Assembly: GCA_015490535.1 (NCBI GenBank)
Contig: WFXP01000080.1
Coordinates: forward strand, 1-64,000
From: Gammaproteobacteria bacterium
Lineage (GTDB): Bacteria; Pseudomonadota; Gammaproteobacteria; Thiohalospirales; Thiohalospiraceae
Length of the DNA stretch: 64,000 bases
Direction of reading: 5' to 3'
The notes below the pieces were generated by a model. The model was not told the origin of the DNA, did not search any database, and was given only the letters and a program-made list of their open reading frames with translations. Positions 46,829 to 57,206 of this stretch are shown here, piece by piece (the stretch's first letter is position 1; the number at the start of each line of letters is the position of its first letter). The position numbers and the translations under genes were made by a program.

Positions 46829-47898
46829 GATTTTTCCGGAGGGATCTCCGGCCCCAGCAGCACTGCGAACCAGCGGGTGTCGTCCCGGCTCTCCAGGGCG
46901 ATCTTGAGGATCATGGTGAGCGGGACCGAGAGCACCATTCCCACCGGTCCCAGCACCCAGCCCCAGAACAGCAGGGAGAGGAATACCGCAAGGGTGGAGA
47001 GCCCCATGCCGCGCCCCATCACCCTGGGCTCTATAATGCTGCCCACCACGATGTTCACCACCAGATAGCCGGCCGCCGTGGCCAGCGCCGAGCCGATTCC
47101 CAGCTGGATGAAGGCCATCATGATGGCCGGCAGCGCGGCGATGATGGATCCTATGTTGGGTACGTAATTGAGCAGAAATGCCAGCAGGCCCCACAGCAGC
47201 GGGTACTCCACCCCCAGCAGGGTGAGCCAGGCGGCTATGGCCGCGCCGGTCGCCAGGCTGATCCAGGTCTTGAGCGACATGTAGCGCTGAATGTTGCGGA
47301 TGAACTGCTCGAAATGCTCCAGGGATGCGCCGGGGTCGGTGAGGGCGGCGTGCAGCTTGCGCGGAAAGCTGGAGGCCTCCAGCAGGATGAACACTACGGT
47401 CAGCAGAATCATGAAGGCGTTGGTGAGCGCGCCTCCCAGCCCGCTCAGCATGCCCCCCACCAGCGTCATGGCGGCCCCCGGATCCAGGATCTGCTCCAGC
47501 GGCAAATCGTGCAGATCCACTCCCTTGCTCTCCAGCCAGCCCAGCAGCCCGGAGGTCTCCTCCCGCAGCCGGGCCTCGTAGAGGGGCAGATCCCGGTAGA
47601 AGTCGTTGATGGAGGAGCCAACCAGGGAGGCGGTGACGAAGGCGAACACCACGATGGCCGCCATCACCAGCAGCAGGGCGAGGATGGTGGGCACCCCCTT
47701 GCTCTCCAGCCAGAACAGGGGTGGGGCGCAGATGATGGCGATGAAGCCCGACAGCAGGAACGGCACCAGAATGGGGGCCGCCGCCTTGGTTCCGGCGATC
47801 ACTATGACCACCGCGGCGGCGGTGAGCAGGATGCGAAGGATCCCGCCCCGGGTCTCCTGGGCCTCCACGGTCAGAAGGTGGCGCCGTTCCAGCCCCAC
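46810..47898 (-). CDS. AI-2E-family permease
   Basis: 362 residues with about eight membrane segments. The family block LNYVPNIGSIIAALPAIMMA and IEPRVMGRGMGLSTLAVFLS is clear. Members of this family export AI-2, act as Na/H antiporters or efflux permeases; the substrate here is unknown. ATG at 47898 overlaps the tautomerase gene by 28 bases; GTG at 47868 is an alternative start. The C-terminal codons (SSTPSK and stop) lie inside a Family 1 repeat. Confidence 0.9.
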   Translation of the reverse strand: MGLERRHLLTVEAQETRGGILRILLTAAAVVIVIAGTKAAAPILVPFLLSGFIAIICAPPLFWLESKGVPTILALLLVMAAIVVFAFVTASLVGSSINDFYRDLPLYEARLREETSGLLGWLESKGVDLHDLPLEQILDPGAAMTLVGGMLSGLGGALTNAFMILLTVVFILLEASSFPRKLHAALTDPGASLEHFEQFIRNIQRYMSLKTWISLATGAAIAAWLTLLGVEYPLLWGLLAFLLNYVPNIGSIIAALPAIMMAFIQLGIGSALATAAGYLVVNIVVGSIIEPRVMGRGMGLSTLAVFLSLLFWGWVLGPVGMVLSVPLTMILKIALESRDDTRWFAVLLGPEIPPEKSSTPSK

Positions 47899-48215
47899 AT
47901 GCCGCGGGCCGCGCTGGAGAACTCGATGTACACCCGCTCCTGCCGGATCCCGGTCTCCCGCTCCATGAGGGAGCAGAGCGCGGCGCTCAACTCGGGAACC
48001 TGCCGCTCCTGCAGGCCGATACTCTTCAGCTCCAGATAGGCCAGCGGGGTATCGCTGCCGGCGAACAGCATCGCCTTAACCGGCTCCAGGGATACCATCA
48101 CGTAGCGCTCCGGCTTGCCGAGCCGCTCCGCTACCAGGGCGGAGGCGCTGCGAAGCAGCTGCTCGCCGTTCTGCCGGTCGATGATGTGGTTGGTGCGAAT
48201 CGTCAGGTATGGCAT
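47871..48215 (-). CDS. MIF-like tautomerase
   Basis: 114 residues starting MPYLTIRTNHIIDRQN, chosen so that the conserved catalytic Pro is residue 2; earlier starts would extend into the intergenic region. The segment KPERYVMVSLEPVKAMLFAG and the end MWGWNGATF match macrophage-migration-inhibitory-factor/phenylpyruvate tautomerase proteins. Biological role in bacteria is not settled. Confidence 0.87.
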   Translation of the reverse strand: MPYLTIRTNHIIDRQNGEQLLRSASALVAERLGKPERYVMVSLEPVKAMLFAGSDTPLAYLELKSIGLQERQVPELSAALCSLMERETGIRQERVYIEFSSAARGMWGWNGATF

Positions 48216-48403
48216 CGGTCGCTCCATGCAGTTGAACCGGCCCGATTCTACCTTACCCGGTTGCCAATTGATATTGGCCGACAGGCGGTTCAAAGGTGGC
48301 GGATATTCAGGTAACATAATTGGCTTTTTACGGCAGTGTATCCGGTGCGTGGCAGCAGCTGTGCCGGCATACACCATCACCGCAGCAGAAACGGAGAACC
48401 AAG

Positions 48404-49537
48404 ATGCCGCTACGTTTGGCAGTGCCGAAGGAGATCGCCCCGGGAGAGCGTCGTGTTGCCATGGAGCCGGGGGTCGCCGCCCGGCTGATCAAGATGGGTG
48501 TCGAGGTGACCATGCAGAAGGGTGCGGGTCTTTCTGCCCATTTCACCGACGGGGATTTTGCCGATGTGAAGCTGGTCGCCACCGCCCCCGCCCTGTACAA
48601 GAAGGCCGATCTTGTCTTCAAGGTTCAGCCTCCCACCCTGAAGGAGCTGGATCACATCAAGGAGGGTGCGGTAATCGTGGGTTTCCTGGCGCCGGGCAGG
48701 GACCCCGAGATTACGCAGAAGATGTGCGACAAAAAGATCACCAGCCTGGCCATGGAGCTGGTGCCGCGCATCAGCCGGGCCCAGTCCATGGATGCGCTCT
48801 CCTCCCAGGCGGCCATCGCCGGTTACAAGGGCGCCCTGATGGGGGCCGACCTGGCCAGCGTGTTCTTCCCCATGTTGACCACCGCCGCGGGCACCATCCG
48901 TCCGGCCAAGGTGCTGGTGATCGGAGCGGGAGTGGCGGGACTGCAGGCCATTGCCACCGCCAAACGCCTGGGGGCCATCGTGGAGGCCTACGACGTGCGT
49001 TCCGCCACCAAGGAGCAGTGCGAGTCGCTGGGCGCCAAATTCATTGACACCGGTGTCAAGGCGGAGGGCGAAGGGGGCTATGCCCGGGAGCTGACCGAGG
49101 AGGAGAAGCAGAAGCAGCAGGATGTGCTGGCGGACCATATCGCCCTCTCGGACGTGGTGATTACCACCGCGGCGATCCCCGGCAAGCCCTCCCCGCGCAT
49201 CATCAGCGAGGAGATGGTGCGGCGCATGAAGACTGGCGCGGTGATCGTGGATCTGGCGGCTGAGGGTGGTGGCAACTGCGAGCTGACCAAACCGGGCAAG
49301 ACCGTGGAGTTCGAGAAGCGGGTGGTCATTCATGGGCCGCTCAACGTGCCTAGCCAGACTCCGGTGCATGCCAGCGAGATGTACGCCAAGAACCTGTTCA
49401 ACCTGATCTCTCCCTTCATCAAGGATGGCGAGCTGGTGCTCGACTGGGAGGATGAGATCATTCGCAAAAGCGCCCTGACCCACGGCGGCGAGATAAAGAG
49501 CGAGCTCTGCCGCCGGCCACTGGAGGAGAAGAGATGA
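48404..49537 (+). CDS. pntAA: NAD(P) transhydrogenase alpha subunit, part 1 (domain I)
   Basis: 377 residues from ATG at 48404 (GGAGAACC upstream). Domain I binds NAD(H): PKEIAPGERRVAMEP at the start and the Rossmann loop VLVIGAGVAGLQAIATAKRL near residue 170. The ATGA overlap with pntAB indicates tight coupling. The split three-gene form is common in proteobacteria. The enzyme couples proton flow to NADPH formation. Confidence 0.96.
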   Translation: MPLRLAVPKEIAPGERRVAMEPGVAARLIKMGVEVTMQKGAGLSAHFTDGDFADVKLVATAPALYKKADLVFKVQPPTLKELDHIKEGAVIVGFLAPGRDPEITQKMCDKKITSLAMELVPRISRAQSMDALSSQAAIAGYKGALMGADLASVFFPMLTTAAGTIRPAKVLVIGAGVAGLQAIATAKRLGAIVEAYDVRSATKEQCESLGAKFIDTGVKAEGEGGYARELTEEEKQKQQDVLADHIALSDVVITTAAIPGKPSPRIISEEMVRRMKTGAVIVDLAAEGGGNCELTKPGKTVEFEKRVVIHGPLNVPSQTPVHASEMYAKNLFNLISPFIKDGELVLDWEDEIIRKSALTHGGEIKSELCRRPLEEKR

Positions 49538-49827
49538 TTGAGGGATTTGCCGCGCTGTACATATTCATGCTGGCCGCCTTTACCGGCTACGAGGTGATCA
49601 GCCGGGTACCGGTGATTCTGCACACGCCGCTGATGTCCGGCTCCAATTTTATCCACGGTATCGTGCTGGTCGGCGCCATGGTGGCCCTGGGGCATGCGGA
49701 GACCGGGCTGGAGATGTTGATCGGCTTTCTGGGCGTCATCCTGGCGGCGGGCAACGCCGTGGGTGGTTACGTCGCCACCGAGCGGATGCTGGAGATGTTC
49801 GACAAGAGCAGCAGGGGAGGCGCCTAA
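49534..49827 (+). CDS. pntAB: NAD(P) transhydrogenase alpha subunit, part 2 (membrane)
   Basis: 97 residues with three membrane segments (LYIFMLAAFTGYEVISRVP, LMSGSNFIHGIVLVGAMVAL, LIGFLGVILAAGNAVGGYVA). It forms half of the proton channel domain II. Overlaps pntAA by four bases and abuts the pntB start. Confidence 0.95.
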   Translation: MIEGFAALYIFMLAAFTGYEVISRVPVILHTPLMSGSNFIHGIVLVGAMVALGHAETGLEMLIGFLGVILAAGNAVGGYVATERMLEMFDKSSRGGA

Positions 49828-51225
49828 GTGAGCGGTTTCATCGAGATTGTATATTTCGCCGCCGCGGTGATCTTCATCCTGGGACTGAAGAGGATGAGCT
49901 CGCCGGTCACGGCGCGTTCCGGTATCGTCTGGGCCGGATTTGCCATGGTGGCCGCCACCCTGGTCACCTTTTTCTCCCCCTCCGTGTATGGTCACGGGTT
50001 TTTCAACCTGCTGCTGATCGTGGTCGCCATCGGTGTCGGCTCGTATCTGGCCTACAGGAGCGCCAAGGCGGTGGAGATGACCGACATGCCGCAGATGATC
50101 GCCATCTACAACGGCATGGGTGGCGGTGCCGCGGCGGCCATCGCGGCGGTGGAGCTGGTGCGCTTCTCCGGCGGACACGACATCGGTGGCGGGATGGTGC
50201 AGCTGCTGGCGGTGCTGGGTGCCCTGATCGGCGCGGTCTCCTTCTCCGGTTCGGCCATCGCCTTCGCCAAGCTGCAGGGGCTGATGAACAAGACCCTGCG
50301 GCTCCCCTCCCACCAGCAGCTCAACATCGCCCTGTTCGTGGTGACCGTGCTGTTCGGCGCCATCCTGGCGTTCAGCGGCGAGGTGAGCGGCTTTACCGTG
50401 TTCCTGTTTTTCCTCTGTGCCCTGGCGCTGGGAGTCATGGTCACCCTCCCCATAGGCGGCGCCGACATGCCGGTGGTGATCTCCCTGTTCAACGCCCTCA
50501 CCGGCCTGGCGGTGGCGTTCGAGGGGTATCTGCTGGGCAATGCGGCGATGATCATCGCCGGTACCGTGGTGGGCTCCTCGGGAACGTTGCTCACCCAGCT
50601 GATGGCGAAGGCGATGAACCGGCCGCTCTCCAACATCCTGTTCAGCAGCTTCGGCAGCGACAGCGGGGTGGCGGCGGAGGAGGATATCGCCGGCTCCATG
50701 AAGGAGATCGAGGCCAGCGACGCGGCGGTGATGATGGCCTATGCGGACAAGGTGATCATCGTGCCGGGCTACGGCATGGCGGTGGCCCAGGCGCAGCACA
50801 AGCTGGCCGAGCTGGTGCAGCTGCTGGAGGATCGCGGGGTTACGGTGAAGTTCGCCATTCATCCGGTGGCCGGACGCATGCCGGGTCACATGAACGTGCT
50901 GCTGGCCGAGGCGGGTATCGACTACGACAAGATCTATGATCTGGACGAGATCAATCCCGAGTTTCCCACCGCCGAAGTGGCGCTGGTGATCGGCGCCAAC
51001 GACGTGGTCAACCCGGTGGCGCGCACCAATCCGGACAGTCCCATCTACGGCATGCCGGTTCTGGATGCGGACAAGGCCAGGAACTGTATCGTGATCAAGC
51101 GTGGCAAGGGCTCCGGCTTCTCCGGCATTGAGAACCATCTGTTCTATGCCGAGAATACCCGCATGCTGTATGGCGATGCCCAGAAGGCCATCGGCGAGCT
51201 GATCAGCGGGGTCAAGCAGCTCTGA
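49828..51225 (+). CDS. pntB: NAD(P) transhydrogenase beta subunit
   Basis: 465 residues from GTG at 49828, next to the pntAB stop. Membrane half (about 1-270) then the NADP-binding domain III with VPGYGMAVAQAQHKLAEL, GRMPGHMNVLLAEAGI and VIGANDVVNPVART. Completes the transhydrogenase complex in the inner membrane. Confidence 0.97.
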   Translation: MSGFIEIVYFAAAVIFILGLKRMSSPVTARSGIVWAGFAMVAATLVTFFSPSVYGHGFFNLLLIVVAIGVGSYLAYRSAKAVEMTDMPQMIAIYNGMGGGAAAAIAAVELVRFSGGHDIGGGMVQLLAVLGALIGAVSFSGSAIAFAKLQGLMNKTLRLPSHQQLNIALFVVTVLFGAILAFSGEVSGFTVFLFFLCALALGVMVTLPIGGADMPVVISLFNALTGLAVAFEGYLLGNAAMIIAGTVVGSSGTLLTQLMAKAMNRPLSNILFSSFGSDSGVAAEEDIAGSMKEIEASDAAVMMAYADKVIIVPGYGMAVAQAQHKLAELVQLLEDRGVTVKFAIHPVAGRMPGHMNVLLAEAGIDYDKIYDLDEINPEFPTAEVALVIGANDVVNPVARTNPDSPIYGMPVLDADKARNCIVIKRGKGSGFSGIENHLFYAENTRMLYGDAQKAIGELISGVKQL

Positions 51226-51312
51226 GGGCGCTCCGGATCGACCCTGGCGGGAGGGCCGGGATACGGGCCAAACCGCTTGACCTGACAGGGTTTTGACAGT
51301 AGCGTATCCAGC

Positions 51313-51378
51313 ATGCTGGAAGATATGGTCGAGACCGCCCGCATGATCCGGGCGGTTTCTGTTCGGGAGGCAGATTGA
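51313..51378 (+). promoter_or_regulatory. Possible ilv leader: 21-codon frame with an internal hairpin
   Basis: An ATG frame (51313-51378) reads MLEDMVETARMIRAVSVREA plus one residue and stops exactly where ilvB begins (TGAGTG). Inside it, ACCGCCCG-CATGATC-CGGGCGGT (51334-51356) is a perfect 8-bp stem followed by TTCTGTTC, terminator-like. TTGACA at 51293 may be a -35 element. Branched-chain residues are modest (one Leu, one Ile, three Val), so classical attenuation is only a possibility. Confidence 0.35.
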
Positions 51379-53097
51379 GTGGAACTGAGTGGTGCCGAAA
51401 TCCTCGTCCAGTTTCTGAAAGATGAGGGGGTCGAGTATGTGTTCGGCTATCCGGGCGGCAGCGTGCTGCACATCTACGACGAGCTCTACAAGCAGGATGA
51501 GATCAAGCATATCCTGGTGCGGCACGAGCAGGCGGCGGCCCATGCGGCGGACGGATATGCCCGCACCTCCGGCAAGCCCGGAGTGGTGCTGGTCACCTCC
51601 GGGCCGGGGGTGACCAACGCGGTCACCGGGATCGCCACCGCCTATATGGACTCCATCCCCATGGTGGTGATCACCGGCCAGGTGCCCACCGCGGTGATCG
51701 GCAGCGATGCTTTCCAGGAGGTGGACACGGTAGGCATCACCCGCCCCTGCTCCAAGCACAACTTTCTGGTCAAGGATGCGCGGGATCTCGCCGTCACCCT
51801 GAAGAAGGCGTTCCACCTGGCCACCACGGGGCGGCCGGGACCGGTGGTGGTAGATGTCCCCAAGGATGTGACCGATCCCAATGTAAAGATCCCGTACAGC
51901 TACCCGGAGAGCGTCTCCATGCGCTCCTACAACCCCAAGGTGAAGGGGAACGCCCGGCAGATCCGGCGGGCGGTGGAGCTGATTCTCTCCGCCCGGCGGC
52001 CCATCATATACTCCGGCGGCGGGGTCATCCTGAGCGGCGCGGCGGAGTCCCTCACCGAGCTGGCGCGCCTGCTCGAGATTCCGGTCACCAGCACCCTGAT
52101 GGGACTGGGCGGATATCCGGCCAGCGACCGGCAGTTCCTGGGCATGCTGGGGATGCACGGCACCTACGAGGCAAACATGGCGATGCACGAGTGTGACGTG
52201 CTGATCGCCATTGGCGCGCGGTTCGATGATCGGGTTACCGGCAAGATCGAGCAGTTCTGCCCCGATGCGCGCATCATCCATGTGGATATTGATCCTGCCT
52301 CCATCTCCAAGACGGTGAAGGTGGATGTTCCCATTGTGGGAGACGTGGACAGTGTGCTGACCGATATGCTACAGCTGCTGCGCAGCAGCGAGCGCCGCCT
52401 GGATCCGGAGGAGCTCAAGGAGTGGTGGGCGCTGATCGAGCGCTGGCGTTCCGCCAACTGCCTGGCCTACGAGCGCGACAGCGAACTGATCAAACCCCAG
52501 TTCGTGGTGGAGAAGCTGTGGGAGATCACCGCCGGTGACGCCTTCGTCAGTACCGACGTGGGGCAGCACCAGATGTGGTCGGCGCAGTTCTACCGCTTCG
52601 ACCGGCCGGGACGTTTCGTCACCTCCGGGGGGCTGGGCACCATGGGATTCGGACTGCCGGCGGCGATGGGGATCCAGTTCGCCAATCCCGGCCGTGATGT
52701 GGCCTGTATTACCGGTGAGGGGAGCATCCAGATGTGTATCCAGGAGCTCTCCACCTGTTTCCAGTACATGCTGCCGCTCAAGATCGTCAATCTCAACAAC
52801 CGCTATCTGGGCATGGTGCGGCAGTGGCAGGAGTTCTTCTACGGCAGCCGCTACTCCCACTCCTACATGGATGCGCTGCCGGATTTCGTGAAGCTGGCGG
52901 AGTCCTACGGCCACGTGGGGATGCGCATCGAGAAGCCGGCGGAGGTGGAGGACGCCCTCAAGGAGGCGTTCGCCCTCAAGGAGCGGCTGGTGTTCCTCGA
53001 CTTCATCACCGATCAGACCGAAAACGTCTATCCGATGATCGCGGCCGGCAAGGCGCACCACGAGATGGAGATGTCTCCCAAGAGCGTGCTGATCTGA
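51379..53097 (+). CDS. ilvB: Acetolactate synthase large subunit
   Basis: 572 residues from GTG at 51379 (GGGAGG eight bases upstream). ThDP/FAD enzyme making acetolactate or acetohydroxybutyrate for Val, Leu and Ile. [15 protein letters not shown], the catalytic Glu in [14 protein letters not shown] and the ThDP motif [18 protein letters not shown] to [13 protein letters not shown] are intact. Its stop overlaps the ilvH start (TGATG). Confidence 0.97.
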   Translation: MELSGAEILVQFLKDEGVEYVFGYPGGSVLHIYDELYKQDEIKHILVRHEQAAAHAADGYARTSGKPGVVLVTSGPGVTNAVTGIATAYMDSIPMVVITGQVPTAVIGSDAFQEVDTVGITRPCSKHNFLVKDARDLAVTLKKAFHLATTGRPGPVVVDVPKDVTDPNVKIPYSYPESVSMRSYNPKVKGNARQIRRAVELILSARRPIIYSGGGVILSGAAESLTELARLLEIPVTSTLMGLGGYPASDRQFLGMLGMHGTYEANMAMHECDVLIAIGARFDDRVTGKIEQFCPDARIIHVDIDPASISKTVKVDVPIVGDVDSVLTDMLQLLRSSERRLDPEELKEWWALIERWRSANCLAYERDSELIKPQFVVEKLWEITAGDAFVSTDVGQHQMWSAQFYRFDRPGRFVTSGGLGTMGFGLPAAMGIQFANPGRDVACITGEGSIQMCIQELSTCFQYMLPLKIVNLNNRYLGMVRQWQEFFYGSRYSHSYMDALPDFVKLAESYGHVGMRIEKPAEVEDALKEAFALKERLVFLDFITDQTENVYPMIAAGKAHHEMEMSPKSVLI

Positions 53098-53591
53098 TGC
53101 GTCACATAATCTCCATACTGCTCGAGAACGAGGCCGGGGCCCTCTCCCGCGTGGCGGGGCTGTTTTCAGCGCGCGGCTACAACATCGAGTCTCTCAGCGT
53201 TGCGCCCACGGAGGATCCCAGCCTGTCGCGCATGACCCTGGTGACCCGCGGCTCGGACGAGATAGTGGAGCAGATCACCAAGCAGCTCAACAAGCTGGTG
53301 GATGTGGTCAAGCTGCTGGATCTCACCGAGGGCTCCCATATCGAGCGCGAGATGATGCTCATCAAGGTGCGGGTGGGCAACGGTGGCGAGCGCGAGGAGG
53401 TAAAGCGGCTGGCCGACATATTCCGTGGCAACATCATAGATGTCAGTCCCGCCAGCTACGTGATAGAGCTGACCGGCGACGGGGACAAGCTGGATGCCTT
53501 CATCCAGGCGCTGGGCGGCATCACCATTCTGGAGACGGTGCGCTGCGGATCCATGGGGATCGCGCGGGGCGAGAAATCCCTGCATCTGTGA
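53097..53591 (+). CDS. ilvH: Acetolactate synthase small (regulatory) subunit
   Basis: 164 residues. N-terminal ACT domain [20 protein letters not shown], then FSARGYNIESLSVAPTEDPS; these bind valine for feedback inhibition. The ATG overlaps the ilvB stop. ilvC follows after 80 bases. Confidence 0.96.
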   Translation: MRHIISILLENEAGALSRVAGLFSARGYNIESLSVAPTEDPSLSRMTLVTRGSDEIVEQITKQLNKLVDVVKLLDLTEGSHIEREMMLIKVRVGNGGEREEVKRLADIFRGNIIDVSPASYVIELTGDGDKLDAFIQALGGITILETVRCGSMGIARGEKSLHL

Positions 53592-53668
53592 GGTGCATGT
53601 ACCACAACCGCCTGCCCGCCGCGTCCGGCTGCGCAGGCCGTCCATTGTTGAAACCTGGGGAAATCTGA

Positions 53669-54688
<1,020 letters not shown>

Positions 54689-54907
54689 GGGAGGTTTCTC
54701 CCGATCATGCGGCCCGGATTCTCCCCCGGCTGCCGGCCATGCGGTGCGCCTGCCGCTGTCGGGGATGATCTGCACCACCGTGTTCCGTGCGGGCCGGCCG
54801 CGTGATGCGGTGAAAACCCGATGGGACGGATCGGCGGGTTGCGGAATTTGCCGGAGATGAGAGCCCCGATGAGAGAGGGCAGGGTGTAAGGCTCGTGAGG
54901 CTGCTCC

Positions 54908-55540
54908 ATGCGTTCTGAATACTATCCGCTGGTGGCGAGGGCGGGTTGGTGGCTCCTCCTGCCCCTGCTGGCCGGAGGAGTGTATCTCGGCGCCGGATAC
55001 GGCTGGCTTCTCTCCCTGCCGTTGTGGCTCCTGGCCGCGCTGGCCGCCTTCCTGTTTCGCGATCCCGAGCGGACCGTTCCGGCCAAGCCGCTGGGGCTGG
55101 TCAGCCCGGTTGACGGAAGGCTGCTCTCCGTGCGCGAGGCCCGCGACCCCTATCTGCAGCGCTCCGCCTGCTGCCTGCTGTTTCGGGGCGCCCTCTCCGG
55201 AAGCTACACGGTGCGCTCCCCCATGGAGGGAAAGCTCGTCAAACAGTGGTATGCTGCTCCGGAGGAGAGCGCGGAGAGGCGTTCCCTGCTGGCCAGCATG
55301 ATCCGGAGCGACGAGGGGGACGAAATAGTTCTGGTGGTGTATCCGAGGCTTGCCTGGCCGAGGGTGCGAAGCAACATCGGGCCGGGGGAGAGGGTCGGAC
55401 AGGGGATGCGTTTCTGTTACGTTCCGCTGGGTGCCAAAGCAGAGCTGTGGGTGGCCGCGGGCACCCGCATCGAGGCGCAGCCCGGCCGGAGGGTTCGCGC
55501 GGGGAGCGACGTAGTGGGTATGCTGAATCATGAGGCATGA
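54908..55540 (+). CDS. Phosphatidylserine decarboxylase-like protein lacking the self-cleavage serine
   Basis: 210 residues. Overall layout matches short Psd/archaetidylserine decarboxylases: a membrane hairpin (WWLLLPLLAGGVYLGAG, LLSLPLWLLAALAAFLF), FRDPERTVPAKP and SPVDGRLLSV. But the motif that yields the pyruvoyl group (FGS or LGST) reads VPLGAKAELWV, with Ala for Ser, and the FDVH-type Asp/His segment is replaced by LFRGALSGSYTV. It therefore should not self-process or decarboxylate. Position just before pssA is that of psd in relatives, so it looks like a pseudoenzyme or repurposed subunit. Alternative: a divergent binding protein of the same fold. Confidence 0.8.
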   Translation: MRSEYYPLVARAGWWLLLPLLAGGVYLGAGYGWLLSLPLWLLAALAAFLFRDPERTVPAKPLGLVSPVDGRLLSVREARDPYLQRSACCLLFRGALSGSYTVRSPMEGKLVKQWYAAPEESAERRSLLASMIRSDEGDEIVLVVYPRLAWPRVRSNIGPGERVGQGMRFCYVPLGAKAELWVAAGTRIEAQPGRRVRAGSDVVGMLNHEA

Positions 55541-55562
55541 GCCGGAGCGGAGGCGGAACCGG

Positions 55563-56324
55563 ATGAACGACGACGGAAAACGTCCACGCCGGCGCGGGAT
55601 CTACCTGCTGCCCAACCTCTTTACCACCGCGGCCCTGTTCGCCGGCTTCTACGGCATCATCGCGGCGATGAAGGGGCACTTCGAGGCCGCGTCGGTGGCG
55701 GTGTTCGTGGCCATGGTGCTGGATGGCCTGGATGGCCGGGTGGCGCGCCTCACCAACACCCAGAGCGATTTCGGCACGCAGTACGACAGCCTTTCCGACA
55801 TGCTCTGTTTCGGGCTGGCGCCAGCGTTGATCGTGTACCAGTGGTCGCTGAGCGGGATGGGGAAGCTCGGGTGGCTGGCGGCGTTCCTGTTCACCGCCTG
55901 CGCGGCCCTGCGCCTGGCCCGGTTCAACACCCAGGTGGAGGTGGTGGACAAACGCTATTTCCAGGGGCTGCCCAGCCCGGCGGCGGCGGGGCTGGCTGCC
56001 GGGCTGGTGTGGGTGGGGTTCGACAACAACATTCCCGGCGAGGCGCTGCGTGGCGTGGCCTTTACCCTCACGGTGGCCGGCGCCATACTGATGGTCAGCA
56101 ACGTCCGCTACCACAGCTTCAAGGATCTGGATCTGAAGCACAAGGTGCCGTTCATGGCGGGACTGGCGATAGTGATGCTGTTCGTGTTCATTGCCGTGGA
56201 TCCGCCCCAGGTGCTGTTCCTGATGCTGCTGCTCTATGCCCTGTCGGGGCCGGTGCTGACCCTGTTTCACCGGCGGCGCCTGAGAGGCGCTGGCGCGGCG
56301 GATGGATCGGAGAGAGAGGAGTGA
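55563..56324 (+). CDS. pssA: CDP-diacylglycerol-serine O-phosphatidyltransferase
   Basis: 253 residues from ATG at 55563 (GGAGG upstream); an ATG at 55530 would overlap the preceding gene. The CDP-alcohol phosphatidyltransferase motif is complete: DGLDGRVARLTNTQ then GTQYDSLSD. Several membrane segments follow. It makes phosphatidylserine from CDP-diacylglycerol and serine. dapA starts three bases after its stop. Confidence 0.95.
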   Translation: MNDDGKRPRRRGIYLLPNLFTTAALFAGFYGIIAAMKGHFEAASVAVFVAMVLDGLDGRVARLTNTQSDFGTQYDSLSDMLCFGLAPALIVYQWSLSGMGKLGWLAAFLFTACAALRLARFNTQVEVVDKRYFQGLPSPAAAGLAAGLVWVGFDNNIPGEALRGVAFTLTVAGAILMVSNVRYHSFKDLDLKHKVPFMAGLAIVMLFVFIAVDPPQVLFLMLLLYALSGPVLTLFHRRRLRGAGAADGSEREE

Positions 56325-56327
56325 CCC

Positions 56328-57206
56328 ATGTTTCACGGTAGTATGGTGGCGCTGGTGACGCCGATGCGGGCGGACGGCGCGCTGGACTGGGAGAGCCTGG
56401 AGCGGCTGGTGGAGTTCCATGTGGAGAACGGCACCGATGCCCTGGTTGCGGTTGGCACCACCGGCGAGTCCGCGACCCTTGATCACCGGGAGCACTGCCA
56501 GGTGATCCGCCGCGTGGTAGAGTTCGCCGCCGGGCGCATTCCGGTGATTGGAGGCACCGGCGCCAACTCCACCACCGAGGCCATCGAGCTGACCCGCTGC
56601 GCCATGGAGGCGGGGGCAGACGCCTGCCTGCTGGTCACCCCCTACTACAACAAGCCCACCCAGGAGGGGCTGTACCGCCACTTCCGGGCGGTGGCGGATG
56701 CGGTGCCGATCCCCCAGATCCTGTACAACGTGCCGGGGCGCACCGCGGTGGACATGCTGCCGGAGACGGTGGAGCGCCTCTCCACCATCTCCAACATCAT
56801 CGGCATCAAGGAGGCCACCGGGGATCTGGAGCGGGGCCGGGAGATCCTGGAGCGATGCGACGGCCGGCTGGATCTCTACAGCGGTGACGACAGCAGCGCC
56901 ATGGAGCTCATCCTGCTGGGGGCCAGGGGAGACATCTCGGTTACCGCCAACGTGGCGCCCGCGGCAATGCACCAGATGTGTGCCGCCGCCCTGGCCGGGG
57001 AGCGGGAGCGGGCCATCCTGCTGGACCAGCCGCTGCGGGATCTGCACCGGGAGCTGTTCATCGAATCCAGTCCCATCCCGGTGAAGTGGGCGCTGCACGA
57101 GATGGGGCTCATCCCCCCCGGGATCCGGCTGCCGCTGACACCGCTGGCCAACGGCTGCAAGGAGCGGGTACGCCAGGCGCTGCGCAGCGCGGGAGTGCTG
57201 GAATGA
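56328..57206 (+). CDS. dapA: 4-hydroxy-tetrahydrodipicolinate synthase
   Basis: 292 residues. GTTGESATLDHREH, the Tyr of ILYNVPGRTAVDM and the Schiff-base Lys of IIGIKEATGDL are conserved. DapA condenses pyruvate and aspartate semialdehyde towards lysine and diaminopimelate. Overlaps the next gene (ATGA). Confidence 0.97.
   Translation: MFHGSMVALVTPMRADGALDWESLERLVEFHVENGTDALVAVGTTGESATLDHREHCQVIRRVVEFAAGRIPVIGGTGANSTTEAIELTRCAMEAGADACLLVTPYYNKPTQEGLYRHFRAVADAVPIPQILYNVPGRTAVDMLPETVERLSTISNIIGIKEATGDLERGREILERCDGRLDLYSGDDSSAMELILLGARGDISVTANVAPAAMHQMCAAALAGERERAILLDQPLRDLHRELFIESSPIPVKWALHEMGLIPPGIRLPLTPLANGCKERVRQALRSAGVLE

Noticed and set aside
48264-48277. CCAATTGATATTGG, resembling an FNR/CRP-type palindrome before pntAA
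   Set aside because: The half-sites do not match TTGAT-N4-ATCAA, and spacing to the gene is not telling.
49330-52281. 983-codon frame antisense to pntAB, pntB and ilvB
   Set aside because: Mirrors strong GC-rich codon bias of well-recognised genes on the other strand; no protein signature.
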